From: Rouxiella sp. S1S-2
Lineage (GTDB): Bacteria > Pseudomonadota > Gammaproteobacteria > Enterobacterales > Enterobacteriaceae
Length of the DNA: 64,000 nt
Direction of reading: 5' to 3'
Assembly (NCBI RefSeq): GCF_009208105.1
Contig: NZ_WFKL01000001.1
Coordinates: forward strand, 2,728,001 to 2,792,000
In this document: positions 34,805 to 44,462 of the stretch, piece by piece
How positions within the stretch are numbered: the first letter of the stretch is position 1
How the letters are laid out: each line of letters starts with the position of its first letter
Notes under the pieces: model-generated
What the model was told of the DNA's origin: nothing
Seen by the model: only the letters and a program-made list of their open reading frames with translations
Database searches by the model: none
Position numbers and translations under genes: made by a program

Positions 34805-37155
34805 AGCGCCTCCTGCAATAACGTGACGCCGCGCAATACGCGCTCTGGCGTAGCCGGCGCGTCAAGCTGGGGATGGATTCGATAATCAGCCACGCTGGCG
34901 ATGGCGTCTTTGATGGCAGACCACACCGAAATGCCTAACATAAACGGCGGCTCACCCACGGCCTTGGAATGAAAAACGGTGTCCTCGGGATTTTTGCGAT
35001 TTTCGACCAACTTGACTCTGAGGTCCTGCGGCACGTCGGCAATCGCCGGAATTTTATAGCTCGCAGGCCCGCTGGTTTCTAATCGCCCTTTGCCGTTCCA
35101 CACCAGCTCTTCCGTGGTTAACCAGCCCATGCCCTGCACAAAACCGCCTTCAACCTGACCGATGTCGATGGCCGGATTTAGCGAATCCCCCACGTCGTGC
35201 AGAATATCGGCACGCAGCAGCCGATATTCGCCGGTTAGCGTATCTATTAACACCTCGGAGCAGGCCGCGCCGTAGGAGAAATAGTAAAAAGGATGCCCAG
35301 CGGCCTTGCTGCGGTCATAGAAAATCTTTGGCGTTTTGTAGAAACCGGTGCTTGAGAGCGGAACCTGATTAAGCCATGCCTGCTGCACCACCTGCTGAAA
35401 GCTGAAATACTGATCTTTTACCCGTACTTGACCGTTGCTGAAACTAACCTCCGCCGTACTAGCGTCGTGGAGGCGCTTTAGCATCTCAATTAATCGTCCC
35501 TTGATAATTTCGGCCGCGTTTTGCGCCGCTTTGCCGTTTAAGTCAGCCCCTGATGAGGCGGCCGTTGGCGACGTGTTGGGCACTTTTCCGGTGTCTGTGG
35601 CAGTGATCTGAATGGTTGAAAGCGGTACCTGAAATACCTCGGCCACCACCTGAGCGACTTTAGTGTTCAGTCCTTGCCCCATTTCTGTGCCGCCGTGGTT
35701 GAGCTGAATACTGCCGTCGGTATACACCAGCACCAGCGCACCGGCCTGATTAAGGAAGCTGGCGGTAAACGAAATCCCAAATTTGACCGGCGTCAGCGCG
35801 AGTCCTTTCTTGAGGTATGGACTGTGCAGGTTAAACTGTTTAACCGCCTCACGACGGGCCGCATAGTCAGCACTCTCTTCCAGACTGGCGGTCATCTCAT
35901 GCAGTAAATTTTGCTCAACCGTCTGAAAATAATGCGTGATATTGCGGTCTTCGGTGCCGTAGTAGTTGATTTTGCGCACCCATAACGGGTCGAGGCCAAG
36001 CTCACGGGCAATATGGTCAATTATGTGCTCGATGGCCACCATACCCTGCGGCCCGCCAAATCCGCGGTAGGCAGTGTTTGAAGCAGTGTGCGTTTTGCAG
36101 CGATAGCCCGTTATGGTCGCATCCCCCAAATAGTAGGCATTATCGGCATGGAACATGGCGCGGTCGATAATCGAACCTGATAAATCAAGCGAATAGCCGC
36201 AATTTCCCGCAAGTTTTATCTCAATGCCGCGGATCTGGCCCTGTGCGGAGTAGCCGACGTCATAAGTGACATAAAACGGATGACGCTTACCGGTGATCAT
36301 CATGTCGTCCTGTCGAGACAGGCGCATTTTAACCGGCCTGCCGGTGAGATGTGCCGCCAGCGCCGCCAAACAGGCCGTGCCCGCTGCCTGCGTCTCTTTG
36401 CCGCCAAAACCCCCGCCCATCCGCCGCATGTCCACCACCACTTTGTGCATCGGCAGGCCTAACACCGAGGCCACCAGTTTCTGCACTTCGGTTGGATGTT
36501 GGGTCGAGCTGTAGACCAGCATTGCTCCATCTTCGCCTGGCATTACTGAAGCTATCTGCGTTTCAAGATAAAAGTGTTCCTGACCGCCAATTTCCAGCTC
36601 TCCCTGAAGCCGGTTTTGTGCCGCAGCCAGCGCCGCGGCAGAGTCACCACGCTTGTGCTGATGCGGCTCTTCAACGAAGAATTGCTCGGCAAGCGCCTGT
36701 TTCACGCTGAGTACGGCGTCGAGTTCACGATACTCAATCACCGCCGCCGCTGCCGCCTGCCGTGCTGCTTCCTGGGTATTTGCCGCAACGACCAGAATCA
36801 CCTGGCCGTAATATTCGATGCGGTCTTTAGCCAGCAGCGGATCGCCGTGCGTCAGCGGTGCAATGTCCAACTCACCCGGTACGTCGGCCGCGGTGATCAC
36901 TCTCACCACGCCGGGAATGGTATAGCAAGGCTCTACATCGATACGTAAAATCTCGGCGTGTGCCACGTCGCTGATGCGTGGAGCCAGGTGTAACTGGTTG
37001 GGGAACTCGAGCCTGTCGTCAATATATATGGCTTCGCCGCTGACGTGTTTATCGGCGCTTTCGTGTTTCATGCTTTTGCCCGCACCGCTGGACAAACCGG
37101 CGCGAAACAGTGCGGCCATCTCTGCCTGTGAAGCAACTGAGGGTAATTTAGACAT
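34783..37155 (-). CDS. xdhB: Xanthine dehydrogenase, molybdopterin-binding large subunit
   Basis: 790 residues. The CO-dehydrogenase/aldehyde-oxidase domains carry the molybdenum site: RMGGGFGGKETQA, AYRGFGGPQGM, MGQGLNTKVAQVVA, SPTAASSGADLNGKA, and the catalytic Glu region GEPPFMLGISV. It oxidises hypoxanthine to xanthine and xanthine to urate in the cytoplasm, passing electrons to the XdhA iron-sulfur and FAD centres. Overlaps xdhA by 8 bp and xdhC by 22 bp, so translation is coupled. The operon is controlled through the RutR-like palindrome upstream of xdhA. Confidence 0.96.
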   Translation of the reverse strand: MSKLPSVASQAEMAALFRAGLSSGAGKSMKHESADKHVSGEAIYIDDRLEFPNQLHLAPRISDVAHAEILRIDVEPCYTIPGVVRVITAADVPGELDIAPLTHGDPLLAKDRIEYYGQVILVVAANTQEAARQAAAAAVIEYRELDAVLSVKQALAEQFFVEEPHQHKRGDSAAALAAAQNRLQGELEIGGQEHFYLETQIASVMPGEDGAMLVYSSTQHPTEVQKLVASVLGLPMHKVVVDMRRMGGGFGGKETQAAGTACLAALAAHLTGRPVKMRLSRQDDMMITGKRHPFYVTYDVGYSAQGQIRGIEIKLAGNCGYSLDLSGSIIDRAMFHADNAYYLGDATITGYRCKTHTASNTAYRGFGGPQGMVAIEHIIDHIARELGLDPLWVRKINYYGTEDRNITHYFQTVEQNLLHEMTASLEESADYAARREAVKQFNLHSPYLKKGLALTPVKFGISFTASFLNQAGALVLVYTDGSIQLNHGGTEMGQGLNTKVAQVVAEVFQVPLSTIQITATDTGKVPNTSPTAASSGADLNGKAAQNAAEIIKGRLIEMLKRLHDASTAEVSFSNGQVRVKDQYFSFQQVVQQAWLNQVPLSSTGFYKTPKIFYDRSKAAGHPFYYFSYGAACSEVLIDTLTGEYRLLRADILHDVGDSLNPAIDIGQVEGGFVQGMGWLTTEELVWNGKGRLETSGPASYKIPAIADVPQDLRVKLVENRKNPEDTVFHSKAVGEPPFMLGISVWSAIKDAIASVADYRIHPQLDAPATPERVLRGVTLLQEALCAPTIG

Positions 37156-38605
37156 ATTGTGTCACCCGCATCAGCGTATCGGTTGAAGTGGTTTCAATCA
37201 GGCAGCGGCGCAGCAGATTTTTTGCCACCTGCATGCGGTACTCTTGACTGGCGCGGAAGTCACTGATCGGCTGATAGTCATGAGTCAGCGCCTGACAGGC
37301 ACGCTCCACGGTGGCGGCCTGCCACGGTTGACCGATCAGCAGTTTTTCACAGTGCTCTGCCCTTTTGGCCACTGCAGCCATGCCGCCGTAGGCGATAAAT
37401 GCGTGAGTCACTACACCGTGATTAACCTCAATATGAAACGCGCCGCACACAGCCGAAATATCGTCATCCAGGCGTTTGGACACCTTATACACTTTCAGCG
37501 TGCGTGTTGAATCGGCCTCGACGCGGGGAATAAGGATTTGTTCAATAAACTCTCCCGCTTGCAGTGCCGTCTGCTTATAACCCTGATAAAACTGCGCCAG
37601 CGGCAGAGTTCGCTGCTGAGAACCGCGACGCAGGCGCAAAGAGGCGCCCAGCGCCAGAAGTACGGGGCCGCCATCACCAATAGGCGAAGCGTTGGCAATA
37701 TTACCGCCGAAGGTGCCTTGATTACGGATCTGCTGCGAGGCAAAGCGTTCAAGCAGTGCACCGAAATCTGGGAATTCGCTCTCGAGCAGCCCCATGCAAT
37801 CACTTAACGTTGCGGCGGCGCCGATAATAATCTGCTCGCCGTCGATGAAGGCGGTTTTCATCGCAGGAATATGGCTGAGCGTAATAAGCTGCGTCAGCCG
37901 CCGGTGGCGCTGGGTGATCTCAAGTGCCAAATCAGTCCCTCCGGCCACCAGTTTTGCCTCAGGGTTTGCCAGATAGGCAGCCGCCAGTTCCTCAACGGTA
38001 GAAGGTAGCAGGTTAAGGTCTTCGTGGTGGCGAATCGTTTGACCCGCGGAGGGGGCAATGGCCTGCAGGCGTTGTAAAGTGACTTTCTCAGCCCGGTCGA
38101 ACTGATCGACAGGTTGACGCTCACAGGCTTCAAATGCAGCTTCAACAATCGGTCGATAACCGGTACAGCGGCAAAGATTGCCTGAAAGCGCCTGCAGAAT
38201 ATGTTCACGCTTGACCCCGCGCTTGGCGGCCGAGAGGTTTTTTTGCAGTGCAAATACCGACATTACAAATCCTGGCGTACAAAAGCCGCACTGGGAGGCG
38301 TGATTATCCGCCATTGCCTGCTGCACGTTGTGCAACTGCCCTTGATGCTTGAGGTCTTCAACAGTAATTAACTGTTTGCCCTGCAAGGCTGAAATGAACG
38401 TCAGGCAGGCATTAACCGGCGTATAGCGCAGTGCATCGCCCTGCGGCTCAGCAATAACCACCGTGCAGGCACCACAGTCACCCGAGGCACAGCCTTCTTT
38501 GGTGCCACAACGGCCTGCTTCACGGCGCAGATATTGCAAAACCGTCGTGTCTGGCGGCAGAGCGGCTTCTTGTTGCAAATGGTCATTTAATAAAAATTGG
38601 ATCAT
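37148..38605 (-). CDS. xdhA: Xanthine dehydrogenase, iron-sulfur/FAD small subunit
   Basis: 485 residues from ATG 38605, with AGGG seven bases upstream. One chain combines two 2Fe-2S clusters (GCASGDCGACTV at about residue 38; CGFCTPGF and LCRCTGY near 100-135) and an FAD domain of the CoxM/xanthine-dehydrogenase kind (AKLVAGGTDLAL, FGGNIANASPIGDGGP). It takes electrons from the molybdenum subunit and passes them to NAD. First gene of xdhABC. Confidence 0.96.
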   Translation of the reverse strand: MIQFLLNDHLQQEAALPPDTTVLQYLRREAGRCGTKEGCASGDCGACTVVIAEPQGDALRYTPVNACLTFISALQGKQLITVEDLKHQGQLHNVQQAMADNHASQCGFCTPGFVMSVFALQKNLSAAKRGVKREHILQALSGNLCRCTGYRPIVEAAFEACERQPVDQFDRAEKVTLQRLQAIAPSAGQTIRHHEDLNLLPSTVEELAAAYLANPEAKLVAGGTDLALEITQRHRRLTQLITLSHIPAMKTAFIDGEQIIIGAAATLSDCMGLLESEFPDFGALLERFASQQIRNQGTFGGNIANASPIGDGGPVLLALGASLRLRRGSQQRTLPLAQFYQGYKQTALQAGEFIEQILIPRVEADSTRTLKVYKVSKRLDDDISAVCGAFHIEVNHGVVTHAFIAYGGMAAVAKRAEHCEKLLIGQPWQAATVERACQALTHDYQPISDFRASQEYRMQVAKNLLRRCLIETTSTDTLMRVTQYV

Positions 38606-38663
38606 AGTCATACCCTGCTCACATTGTTGCTGCCAAAAATTGCTTTCAAACAAACCAATCGAT

Positions 38664-38679
38664 TTGTACAACTGGTCAA
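38664..38679. promoter_or_regulatory. RutR-type operator before xdhA
   Basis: TTGTACAACTGGTCAA matches TTGACCA-N2-TGGTCAA with a perfect right arm and 5/7 in the left arm. It lies 59 bp upstream of the xdhA start. The stronger copy is before guaD at 40921. Confidence 0.7.
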
Positions 38680-38758
38680 ATTAATGTTTTAAATAAAGCA
38701 ATATTGATGCCAACAACCTTTGAGCGGTAATTCATGCAAATCGCAATTAATAACACCC

Positions 38759-39385
38759 TTAGAGTGCACAACCCCGCAGAATCAGCGTCGTGACTTCACT
38801 AATAATGTGCTCACGGTTCTCTTCGCTGCTGCTGATATCGCGATACATATGGTTAACCTGAACCGCAAAATCGGCATAGTACTGGGTCACTGCCCAGATG
38901 TTCATAATAAACAGTCGCGCATCGAGCGGTCGGATTTTTCCTTGTTCAATCCACTGATTAATCAGGTTTTCTTTATTGATGATATTGGCAATCGCGCTGG
39001 GCCAATACTTGTGCAAATGGTGCCCGCCGCCGAGGACTTCACTGGTAAAAATGCGCGAAAGCTCGGGCTGACGAAACGAGAAATTCATCTTGTTGCGGAT
39101 ATAGCGGCCAAGTACCGCCTCGGGCTCTACCAGACTGTCATCAAACTGAATGATCTCGGCCCAAACGCTTAACACCTTCTGCAGCAGCTCCTCATAAAGC
39201 TCCTCTTTACCGGCAATATAATAGTGAAGCTGAGTTTTTTTCATTCCTGCTCGCTGCGCAATCGCTTGCGTGGTTGCGCCTAAAAATCCTTTTTCGCTGA
39301 ATTCCGCGATGGCTGCCGCGTGAATGCTTTCCATTGTGCGTTCACGGGCTACCCTGACTCGACTGGTGCTGATTTCACTGTTCAT
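38759..39385 (-). CDS. RutR-like TetR regulator of purine catabolism
   Basis: 208 residues. The helix-turn-helix reads IAEFSEKGFLGATTQAIAQRAGMKKTQLHYYIAGKEELYEE, the KTQLHYYI recognition helix being that of RutR/YcdC. The C-terminal domain also follows the RutR type (FIMNIWAVTQYYADFAVQV). In E. coli RutR binds TTGACCA-N2-TGGTCAA and is released by uracil and thymine. Here it sits between xdhABC and guaD, and palindromes of that type precede both, so it most likely represses purine degradation and answers to a purine such as xanthine. The ligand is inference. Confidence 0.88.
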   Translation of the reverse strand: MNSEISTSRVRVARERTMESIHAAAIAEFSEKGFLGATTQAIAQRAGMKKTQLHYYIAGKEELYEELLQKVLSVWAEIIQFDDSLVEPEAVLGRYIRNKMNFSFRQPELSRIFTSEVLGGGHHLHKYWPSAIANIINKENLINQWIEQGKIRPLDARLFIMNIWAVTQYYADFAVQVNHMYRDISSSEENREHIISEVTTLILRGCAL

Positions 39386-39490
39386 ATTTGGTGCACTCTG
39401 CCTCTTTATGGCGCGAATTTTTGACTCATCTGAGCGGGTTGGCTATCAAGGGTACCCATTTCGGCAACCCCTGATATTTATACAGTGGTT

Positions 39491-40816
39491 TTATTTTTCT
39501 CGCTGATAGACCACTTTGCCGTCAACCAGTGTGCGATAGATGTTGCGGTCATCACCCAGCGTCATCAGCACAAACAACCTCTCGGCCAACGTTTTGCTGT
39601 TGCCGCTGCGCAACTGCTGTAAAGCCGTTGCCCCCGGGTCCAGCACCACGAGATCCGCCTCTTTACCGGCATCGAAGTTGCCAATTTTATCATCAAGATG
39701 CAGCGCCCGAGCGCCGCCCAGCGTGGCGTGGTAAAACGCCTCAAACGCCGACAGACGATACTTTTGCAGTTGACCGACTTTGTAGGCCTCACTCAGGGTT
39801 TGCAGCATATTAAACGTGGTCCCCGCCCCAACGTCGGTCCCCACGCCGAGACGCACTTTTTTCTGCCACGACGCCTGCAAGTTAAACAGGCCGCTGCCGA
39901 GGAACAGGTTTGAGGTCGGACAAAAAGCAATGCTCGAGTCGGTGTCGCTGAGGCAGTCCCACTCTTCTTCGTGTAGATGCAGGCAGTGAGCAAAAATGCA
40001 GCGCGAACCGGTAAGGTTGTAGTGGTGATAAACATCGAGATAGCGCTGATGCTCGGGGTAAAGTGACTTGACCCAGGAAATTTCGTCAGCATTTTCACTG
40101 AGATGGGTTTGCAGATAAATATCGGGATAGTCCGCTTTAATAGCGCGCACCTTTTCGAGCAGCTGTGGCGAAGAGGTTGGCACAAAGCGCGGCGTTAGTG
40201 CGTAGCTCAGCCGTTTATGATTGTGCCAACGCTCAATCAGCGTACGGGTGTCGCGTTCGCTCTGCTCTGGCGTTTCGAGCACTGACTCCGGCGCATTTTT
40301 ATCCATCATTACCTTACCGGCAATCAGACGCATATTCAGCGCCGCCGCCTTGGTGAACAGCGCATCCACCGACTGCGGATGTACTGTGCCAAACACCATT
40401 GCGGTGGTGGTGCCGTTGTTAAGCAACTGATCGATGAAGAATGCCGACATGCGTCTGGCGTAGTCTATATCGTGATATTGTGCTTCGGTCGGAAAGGTGT
40501 AGTTGCTCAACCACTCGAGCAGTTGCTCACCGTAGGCGCCAATCATTTCAGTTTGTGGATAATGAATATGGGTATCGATAAAACCGGGTATTATCAGTTT
40601 GTCGCGATAATCGTCTAAAGGCACTGCAGACGGATTTTGTGCCAGACGTCGCTCGCCCTCTTCACGACTGCCAACCCAGACGATTTTTCCACTATTGAGG
40701 AACATCATCCCGTCTTCAATATAACGGGCTTGGCTCTCGACCTCGGCGGGGGTCTCGACTATCTGGCTGAAATCAAAAAAGTTTCCACGAATGGCGCGGG
40801 TAATCGTCTGGCTCAT
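39491..40816 (-). CDS. guaD: Guanine deaminase
   Basis: 441 residues of the amidohydrolase superfamily. Zinc ligands are seen in PGFIDTHIHYPQT (HxH), THLSENADE (His), FAHCLHLHEEE, and GVGTDVGAGTTF (Asp); the start TRAIRGNFFDFSQIVETPAEVES and the C-terminal GKEADLVVLDP are typical of GuaD. It turns guanine into xanthine and ammonia, supplying XdhAB. Same orientation as xdhABC and the regulator. A perfect RutR-type palindrome lies about 105 bp upstream of its start. Confidence 0.95.
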   Translation of the reverse strand: MSQTITRAIRGNFFDFSQIVETPAEVESQARYIEDGMMFLNSGKIVWVGSREEGERRLAQNPSAVPLDDYRDKLIIPGFIDTHIHYPQTEMIGAYGEQLLEWLSNYTFPTEAQYHDIDYARRMSAFFIDQLLNNGTTTAMVFGTVHPQSVDALFTKAAALNMRLIAGKVMMDKNAPESVLETPEQSERDTRTLIERWHNHKRLSYALTPRFVPTSSPQLLEKVRAIKADYPDIYLQTHLSENADEISWVKSLYPEHQRYLDVYHHYNLTGSRCIFAHCLHLHEEEWDCLSDTDSSIAFCPTSNLFLGSGLFNLQASWQKKVRLGVGTDVGAGTTFNMLQTLSEAYKVGQLQKYRLSAFEAFYHATLGGARALHLDDKIGNFDAGKEADLVVLDPGATALQQLRSGNSKTLAERLFVLMTLGDDRNIYRTLVDGKVVYQREK

Positions 40817-41136
40817 AGGTTTACCTGTCTAATTGCAATACTCTTGATCTGGCATGCAGTTTTAAAGAAATTGGTTTTGTTATAGTCCTGTCTTTTTCAA
40901 GCAAGGGCTATGCCATTAGTTTGACCAATTGGTCAGTTCAGGTGGTTTTAGTTATAACTTATTGAATATAAAAATTTTATTACACATAATTCTCAACACG
41001 TAAGTTCAGGCAGCTGCTAAAATAATGCCTATAACGTTTCCCATTTATTAATTTGAATATGTAGAGTGCAGAACTGCACCAGCAACGAGCAATGTTGCTT
41101 TAATTAAGTCAGGGACGTCTTAACCTCGAGAAAGTT
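40817..41136. other. Gene-free 320 bp between guaD and kup
   Basis: It contains the RutR-type operator at 40921-40936 and AT-rich promoter-like sequence for both divergent genes. No ORF or RNA gene is apparent. A run of A/T at 40960-41050 separates the operator from kup. Confidence 0.7.
40921..40936. promoter_or_regulatory. RutR-type operator before guaD
   Basis: TTGACCAATTGGTCAG fits the E. coli RutR consensus TTGACCA-N2-TGGTCAA with one end-base difference. It lies in the promoter region shared by guaD and kup. Confidence 0.85.
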
Positions 41137-43005
41137 ATGACCGTACATAAAAAACAGTCTTTGGCTATCGTCACGCTGACGGCGATTGGCGTCGTTTATG
41201 GTGACATCGGCACCAGTCCGCTCTATACGCTGCGCGAGTGTTTATCCGGTGAGTGGGGAATTGGCATCAGTCAGGCATCCGTTTTCGGTTTTCTTTCCCT
41301 GATTTTTTGGCTGCTCACCAGTGTGGTCTCCATCAAGTATTTGCTGTTTGTACTCAGGGCCGACGACGCCGGTGAAGGCGGTATTTTAACGTTGATGTCA
41401 CTGGCTGGGCGAAATATAGACACGCGCTATATGCCGATAGTGGTCATTATGGGGCTGATTGGCGGCAGCTTCTTTTACGGTGACGGCGTGATTACGCCAG
41501 CCATTTCGGTGATGTCGGCGATTGAGGGGATGGAAATTATTGCACCTAACCTCTCAACCTACGTTGTGCCGCTGTCGGTGGTCATTTTAACCGGGCTGTT
41601 TGTGATTCAAAAACACGGCACCGGCAGCATTGGTAAGCTTTTTGCTCCCGTTATGCTGTTGTGGTTTCTTACCCTGGCGGTGATGGGCGTGCGTGGCATT
41701 GCGCAGTATCCCGAAATTCTTAAGGCGCTAAACCCCTATTGGGCGTTTAACTTTTTTGTGCAGTATAAGCTGATTTCATTTTTCGCCCTCGGTGCGGCGG
41801 TGCTTTCCGTGACCGGTGCCGAAGCGCTTTATGCTGATATGGGGCACTTTACGCGTCCTTCTATCCGCATCGCCTGGTTCAGCATTGTGCTGCCCTCGCT
41901 GGTGCTGAACTATTTTGGTCAGGGTGCCCTGCTGTTGCAGCATCCCGAAGCCATCAAGAATCCTTTTTTCCTGCTCGCCCCCGATTGGGCATTAATTCCG
42001 CTGCTAATTCTTTCGGCGTTTGCCACCGTGATTGCCTCGCAGGCGGTGATTTCAGGCGTTTTCTCTCTGACGCGACACGCGGTGCGGTTGGGTTATTTAC
42101 CGCCGATGCGCATTATTTACACCTCAGATAAAGAGTCCGGTCAGATTTATATTCCGGCCATTAACTGGATGCTGTATTTGGCGGTGCTGATCGTCATCGC
42201 CAGCTTCAAAAGCTCAAGCAACCTCGCGGCCGCGTATGGCATCGTGGTGACCGGCACGATGGCCCTGACCTCAGTGCTGTTCTGCTTCGTCGCGGTTTAT
42301 AACTGGCACTGGAATCGCTGGGCGGTTGGGTTACTGTTGGCACTGCTGCTTGCCATTGATATTCCTCTGTTTTCAGCCAATTTGATCAAGGTATTTGCCG
42401 GCGGTTGGTTGCCAATTTGTATCGGTATCGCCTTCCTGGTGGTAATGACCACCTGGCGCACCGAGCGTTTTAACGTGTTGCGCAAGATGGCGGAACACGG
42501 CAATTCGTTAAGCGCGATGATCACCTCGCTTGAGAAAAACCCGCCGATTCGCGTGCCGGGCACTGCCGTTTACTTGTCGCGCGTGGTCAACGTCATCCCC
42601 ACCGCGCTGCTGCATAATATGAAGCATAACAAGATATTGCATGAGCGAGTGGTGCTGCTCACTATTCGTACCGAAGAAGTTCCTTACGTGGCCAACGTGC
42701 GACGGGTCGAAATTGAACAGCTTTCACCGACTTTCTGGCGGGTAGTCGCAAGTTATGGCTGGCGAGAGAAACCGAATATGGAAGGGATCCTCCAGCGCTG
42801 CGCCGTTGATGGACTTAACTGTTTGATGATGCAAACTTCGTTCTTTATGTCGCATGAGGCGTTGATTTTAGGCAAAAGGCCCTGGCACCATCGGGTGCGC
42901 GGCATGCTTTTCCTGACGCTGGCGCGAAATGCGCTGCGTTCCCCTGACCTGTTTGAAGTGCCGCCAAATCGGGTGATCGAACTGGGAACGCAGATGGATA
43001 TTTAA
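41137..43005 (+). CDS. kup: Low-affinity potassium transporter Kup, canonical copy
   Basis: 622 residues, the same length as E. coli Kup and very similar along the chain: [81 protein letters not shown], and a C-terminal domain with [16 protein letters not shown] and [12 protein letters not shown]. It transports K+ with protons and matters at low pH or high osmolarity. Being the closer E. coli match, it is likely the ancestral copy; the one at 16161 is a divergent paralogue. Confidence 0.95.
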   Translation: MTVHKKQSLAIVTLTAIGVVYGDIGTSPLYTLRECLSGEWGIGISQASVFGFLSLIFWLLTSVVSIKYLLFVLRADDAGEGGILTLMSLAGRNIDTRYMPIVVIMGLIGGSFFYGDGVITPAISVMSAIEGMEIIAPNLSTYVVPLSVVILTGLFVIQKHGTGSIGKLFAPVMLLWFLTLAVMGVRGIAQYPEILKALNPYWAFNFFVQYKLISFFALGAAVLSVTGAEALYADMGHFTRPSIRIAWFSIVLPSLVLNYFGQGALLLQHPEAIKNPFFLLAPDWALIPLLILSAFATVIASQAVISGVFSLTRHAVRLGYLPPMRIIYTSDKESGQIYIPAINWMLYLAVLIVIASFKSSSNLAAAYGIVVTGTMALTSVLFCFVAVYNWHWNRWAVGLLLALLLAIDIPLFSANLIKVFAGGWLPICIGIAFLVVMTTWRTERFNVLRKMAEHGNSLSAMITSLEKNPPIRVPGTAVYLSRVVNVIPTALLHNMKHNKILHERVVLLTIRTEEVPYVANVRRVEIEQLSPTFWRVVASYGWREKPNMEGILQRCAVDGLNCLMMQTSFFMSHEALILGKRPWHHRVRGMLFLTLARNALRSPDLFEVPPNRVIELGTQMDI

Positions 43006-43017
43006 AGGCTTACTCGC

Positions 43018-44205
43018 CTATTTCAATAGCACTTCGTACTGCGGATTGAACTCGTCAAAAATGGGCAACGCGGCCGCACCGAGCGCCGGGGTATCAATCC
43101 CGGTCATGCCCATGCGCAGCCGCATTCCATAGGGATAGCGGCTGCGCACCGAGCTGTAAAGCGGCGTCAGTTTTTTCATCAAACGCTCAACCAGCTCCTG
43201 CGGCATCATGCCGCCGATGATCACACACTCAGCGTCAAATACGCATTCCATAATGTTAATAGCCTGGCAGGTTGGCTCAATGACCGTGTCCAGCCATTGG
43301 TCAAACAGCTCAGGGTCTACCGCCAACAGGTCTTCCGGCATCGCAGAGACGGGGTCGAGGCCACAACCTTCATACGCCGCCTGCAGTGAGAGATAACGTT
43401 CCAGACAGCCGTTATTGCCGCAATAGCAGGCACGCCCGCCAGGTTGCACCACCATATGACCAATCTCGCCCGCATTGTGTGCATGGCCGGTATAAATTCT
43501 GCCGTCGGTAAAAATCCCCGCGCCGAGTCCTGTTCCAATATACAGATAAACAAACGAGTTGAGCTGTTTGGCCACGCCGTGAAAACGTTCACCAATGGCC
43601 GCTACCGTCGCGTCATTTTCAAGCGTGACCGGCCAACCGGTCGCCGCACTCAGTCTGCTCTCAACGTCAATATTATCCCAGCCGTGCAACGTGGTCGGCC
43701 CGAGTGATGAAAGCCCCTCTACCCCAAATGGGCCGGGCATCACAATGCCGATGCCTAGCATCTTACGCCAGTCGATTTTATTATTCTCGCCACCCAAGTC
43801 TTGGCGCATTTCTTGCAGTATCTGCTCGATGCATTGCAACGTCGGTTCCGGTTGCGGTTTTTGCACCAGAACAAGGCGGCGAAAGCGCACGTTACCGGTT
43901 AAGTCGACCAGCACCACGACCAACGATTGATGGTCTAGGTGAATACCAATCGAGTAGGCGCTGTCGGGGTTGAGAGTCAACGGCGTTGCCGGTTGACCTC
44001 TACCTCCGCCGCGGCGGGGCAAATGAGACGACAAGATACCTGCCTGCTCAAGCTCGGTGGCGATATTGGATACGGTTTGCGGCGTTAAAGAAGTGAGACG
44101 TGCGATTTCTGCTCGCGTAAGTTCACCATTAAGCCGAATGGCTTCAATGACGACGCGACGATTATGCGCACGAGCATGTTCAAGATTAGTACCAGAAGTT
44201 GTCAT
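43018..44205 (-). CDS. ROK-family sugar-responsive repressor
   Basis: 395 residues. Residues 15-60 hold a winged helix-turn-helix (LTRAEIARLTSLTPQTVSNIATELEQAGIL). Then comes a ROK/sugar-kinase-like domain with GIGTGLGAGIFTDG and the zinc site HMVVQPGGRACYCGNNGCLE. Such NagC/XylR-type proteins repress sugar operons and release DNA on binding a sugar or sugar phosphate. It is divergent from the ABC sugar operon starting at 44463; two identical palindromes lie between, its likely operators. Confidence 0.92.
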   Translation of the reverse strand: MTTSGTNLEHARAHNRRVVIEAIRLNGELTRAEIARLTSLTPQTVSNIATELEQAGILSSHLPRRGGGRGQPATPLTLNPDSAYSIGIHLDHQSLVVVLVDLTGNVRFRRLVLVQKPQPEPTLQCIEQILQEMRQDLGGENNKIDWRKMLGIGIVMPGPFGVEGLSSLGPTTLHGWDNIDVESRLSAATGWPVTLENDATVAAIGERFHGVAKQLNSFVYLYIGTGLGAGIFTDGRIYTGHAHNAGEIGHMVVQPGGRACYCGNNGCLERYLSLQAAYEGCGLDPVSAMPEDLLAVDPELFDQWLDTVIEPTCQAINIMECVFDAECVIIGGMMPQELVERLMKKLTPLYSSVRSRYPYGMRLRMGMTGIDTPALGAAALPIFDEFNPQYEVLLK

Positions 44206-44253
44206 AACTGCCTATGCACCAAGGGAAAGCTTGCAAGCAGTATGCTGCTAGCG

Positions 44254-44275
44254 ATTAAAGCAATCAAATTGATTT
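44254..44275. promoter_or_regulatory. ROK repressor operator, copy 1
   Basis: A 22-bp sequence repeated exactly at 44404. It contains the perfect 13-bp palindrome AATCAAATTGATT at 44262-44274. It lies 49 bp upstream of the repressor start. Confidence 0.7.
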
Positions 44276-44403
44276 TATTAATGCAGCAGGCATCACAGCG
44301 CCGACTGTTAAAAGTATGTTACTTATTAGTGAAAGGTAGTACTGCACGAGATTTATGGTGCACGGATGCTCTAGGTGATAGTGGGTCCATTTTTTTGCCC
44401 TCT

Positions 44404-44425
44404 ATTAAAGCAATCAAATTGATTT
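44404..44425. promoter_or_regulatory. ROK repressor operator, copy 2
   Basis: The same 22 bp as at 44254, exactly 150 bp downstream. The palindrome AATCAAATTGATT is at 44412-44424, just before the ribosome binding site of the binding-protein gene. Two identical sites spaced this way suit DNA looping by a dimer or tetramer. Confidence 0.75.
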
Positions 44426-44462
44426 AATGAATTAACACCTACCCAGCACTAACCGGAGAGAG

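Noticed and set aside
39440..39480. Weak inverted repeat between guaD and the RutR-like gene
   Set aside because: Arms GGGTTG and CAACCC are short and no T run follows; I cannot call it a terminator or operator.
41200..41212. matS-like GTGACATCGGCAC
   Set aside because: One mismatch in the arm and it encodes the conserved GDIGT motif of Kup, which explains the resemblance.
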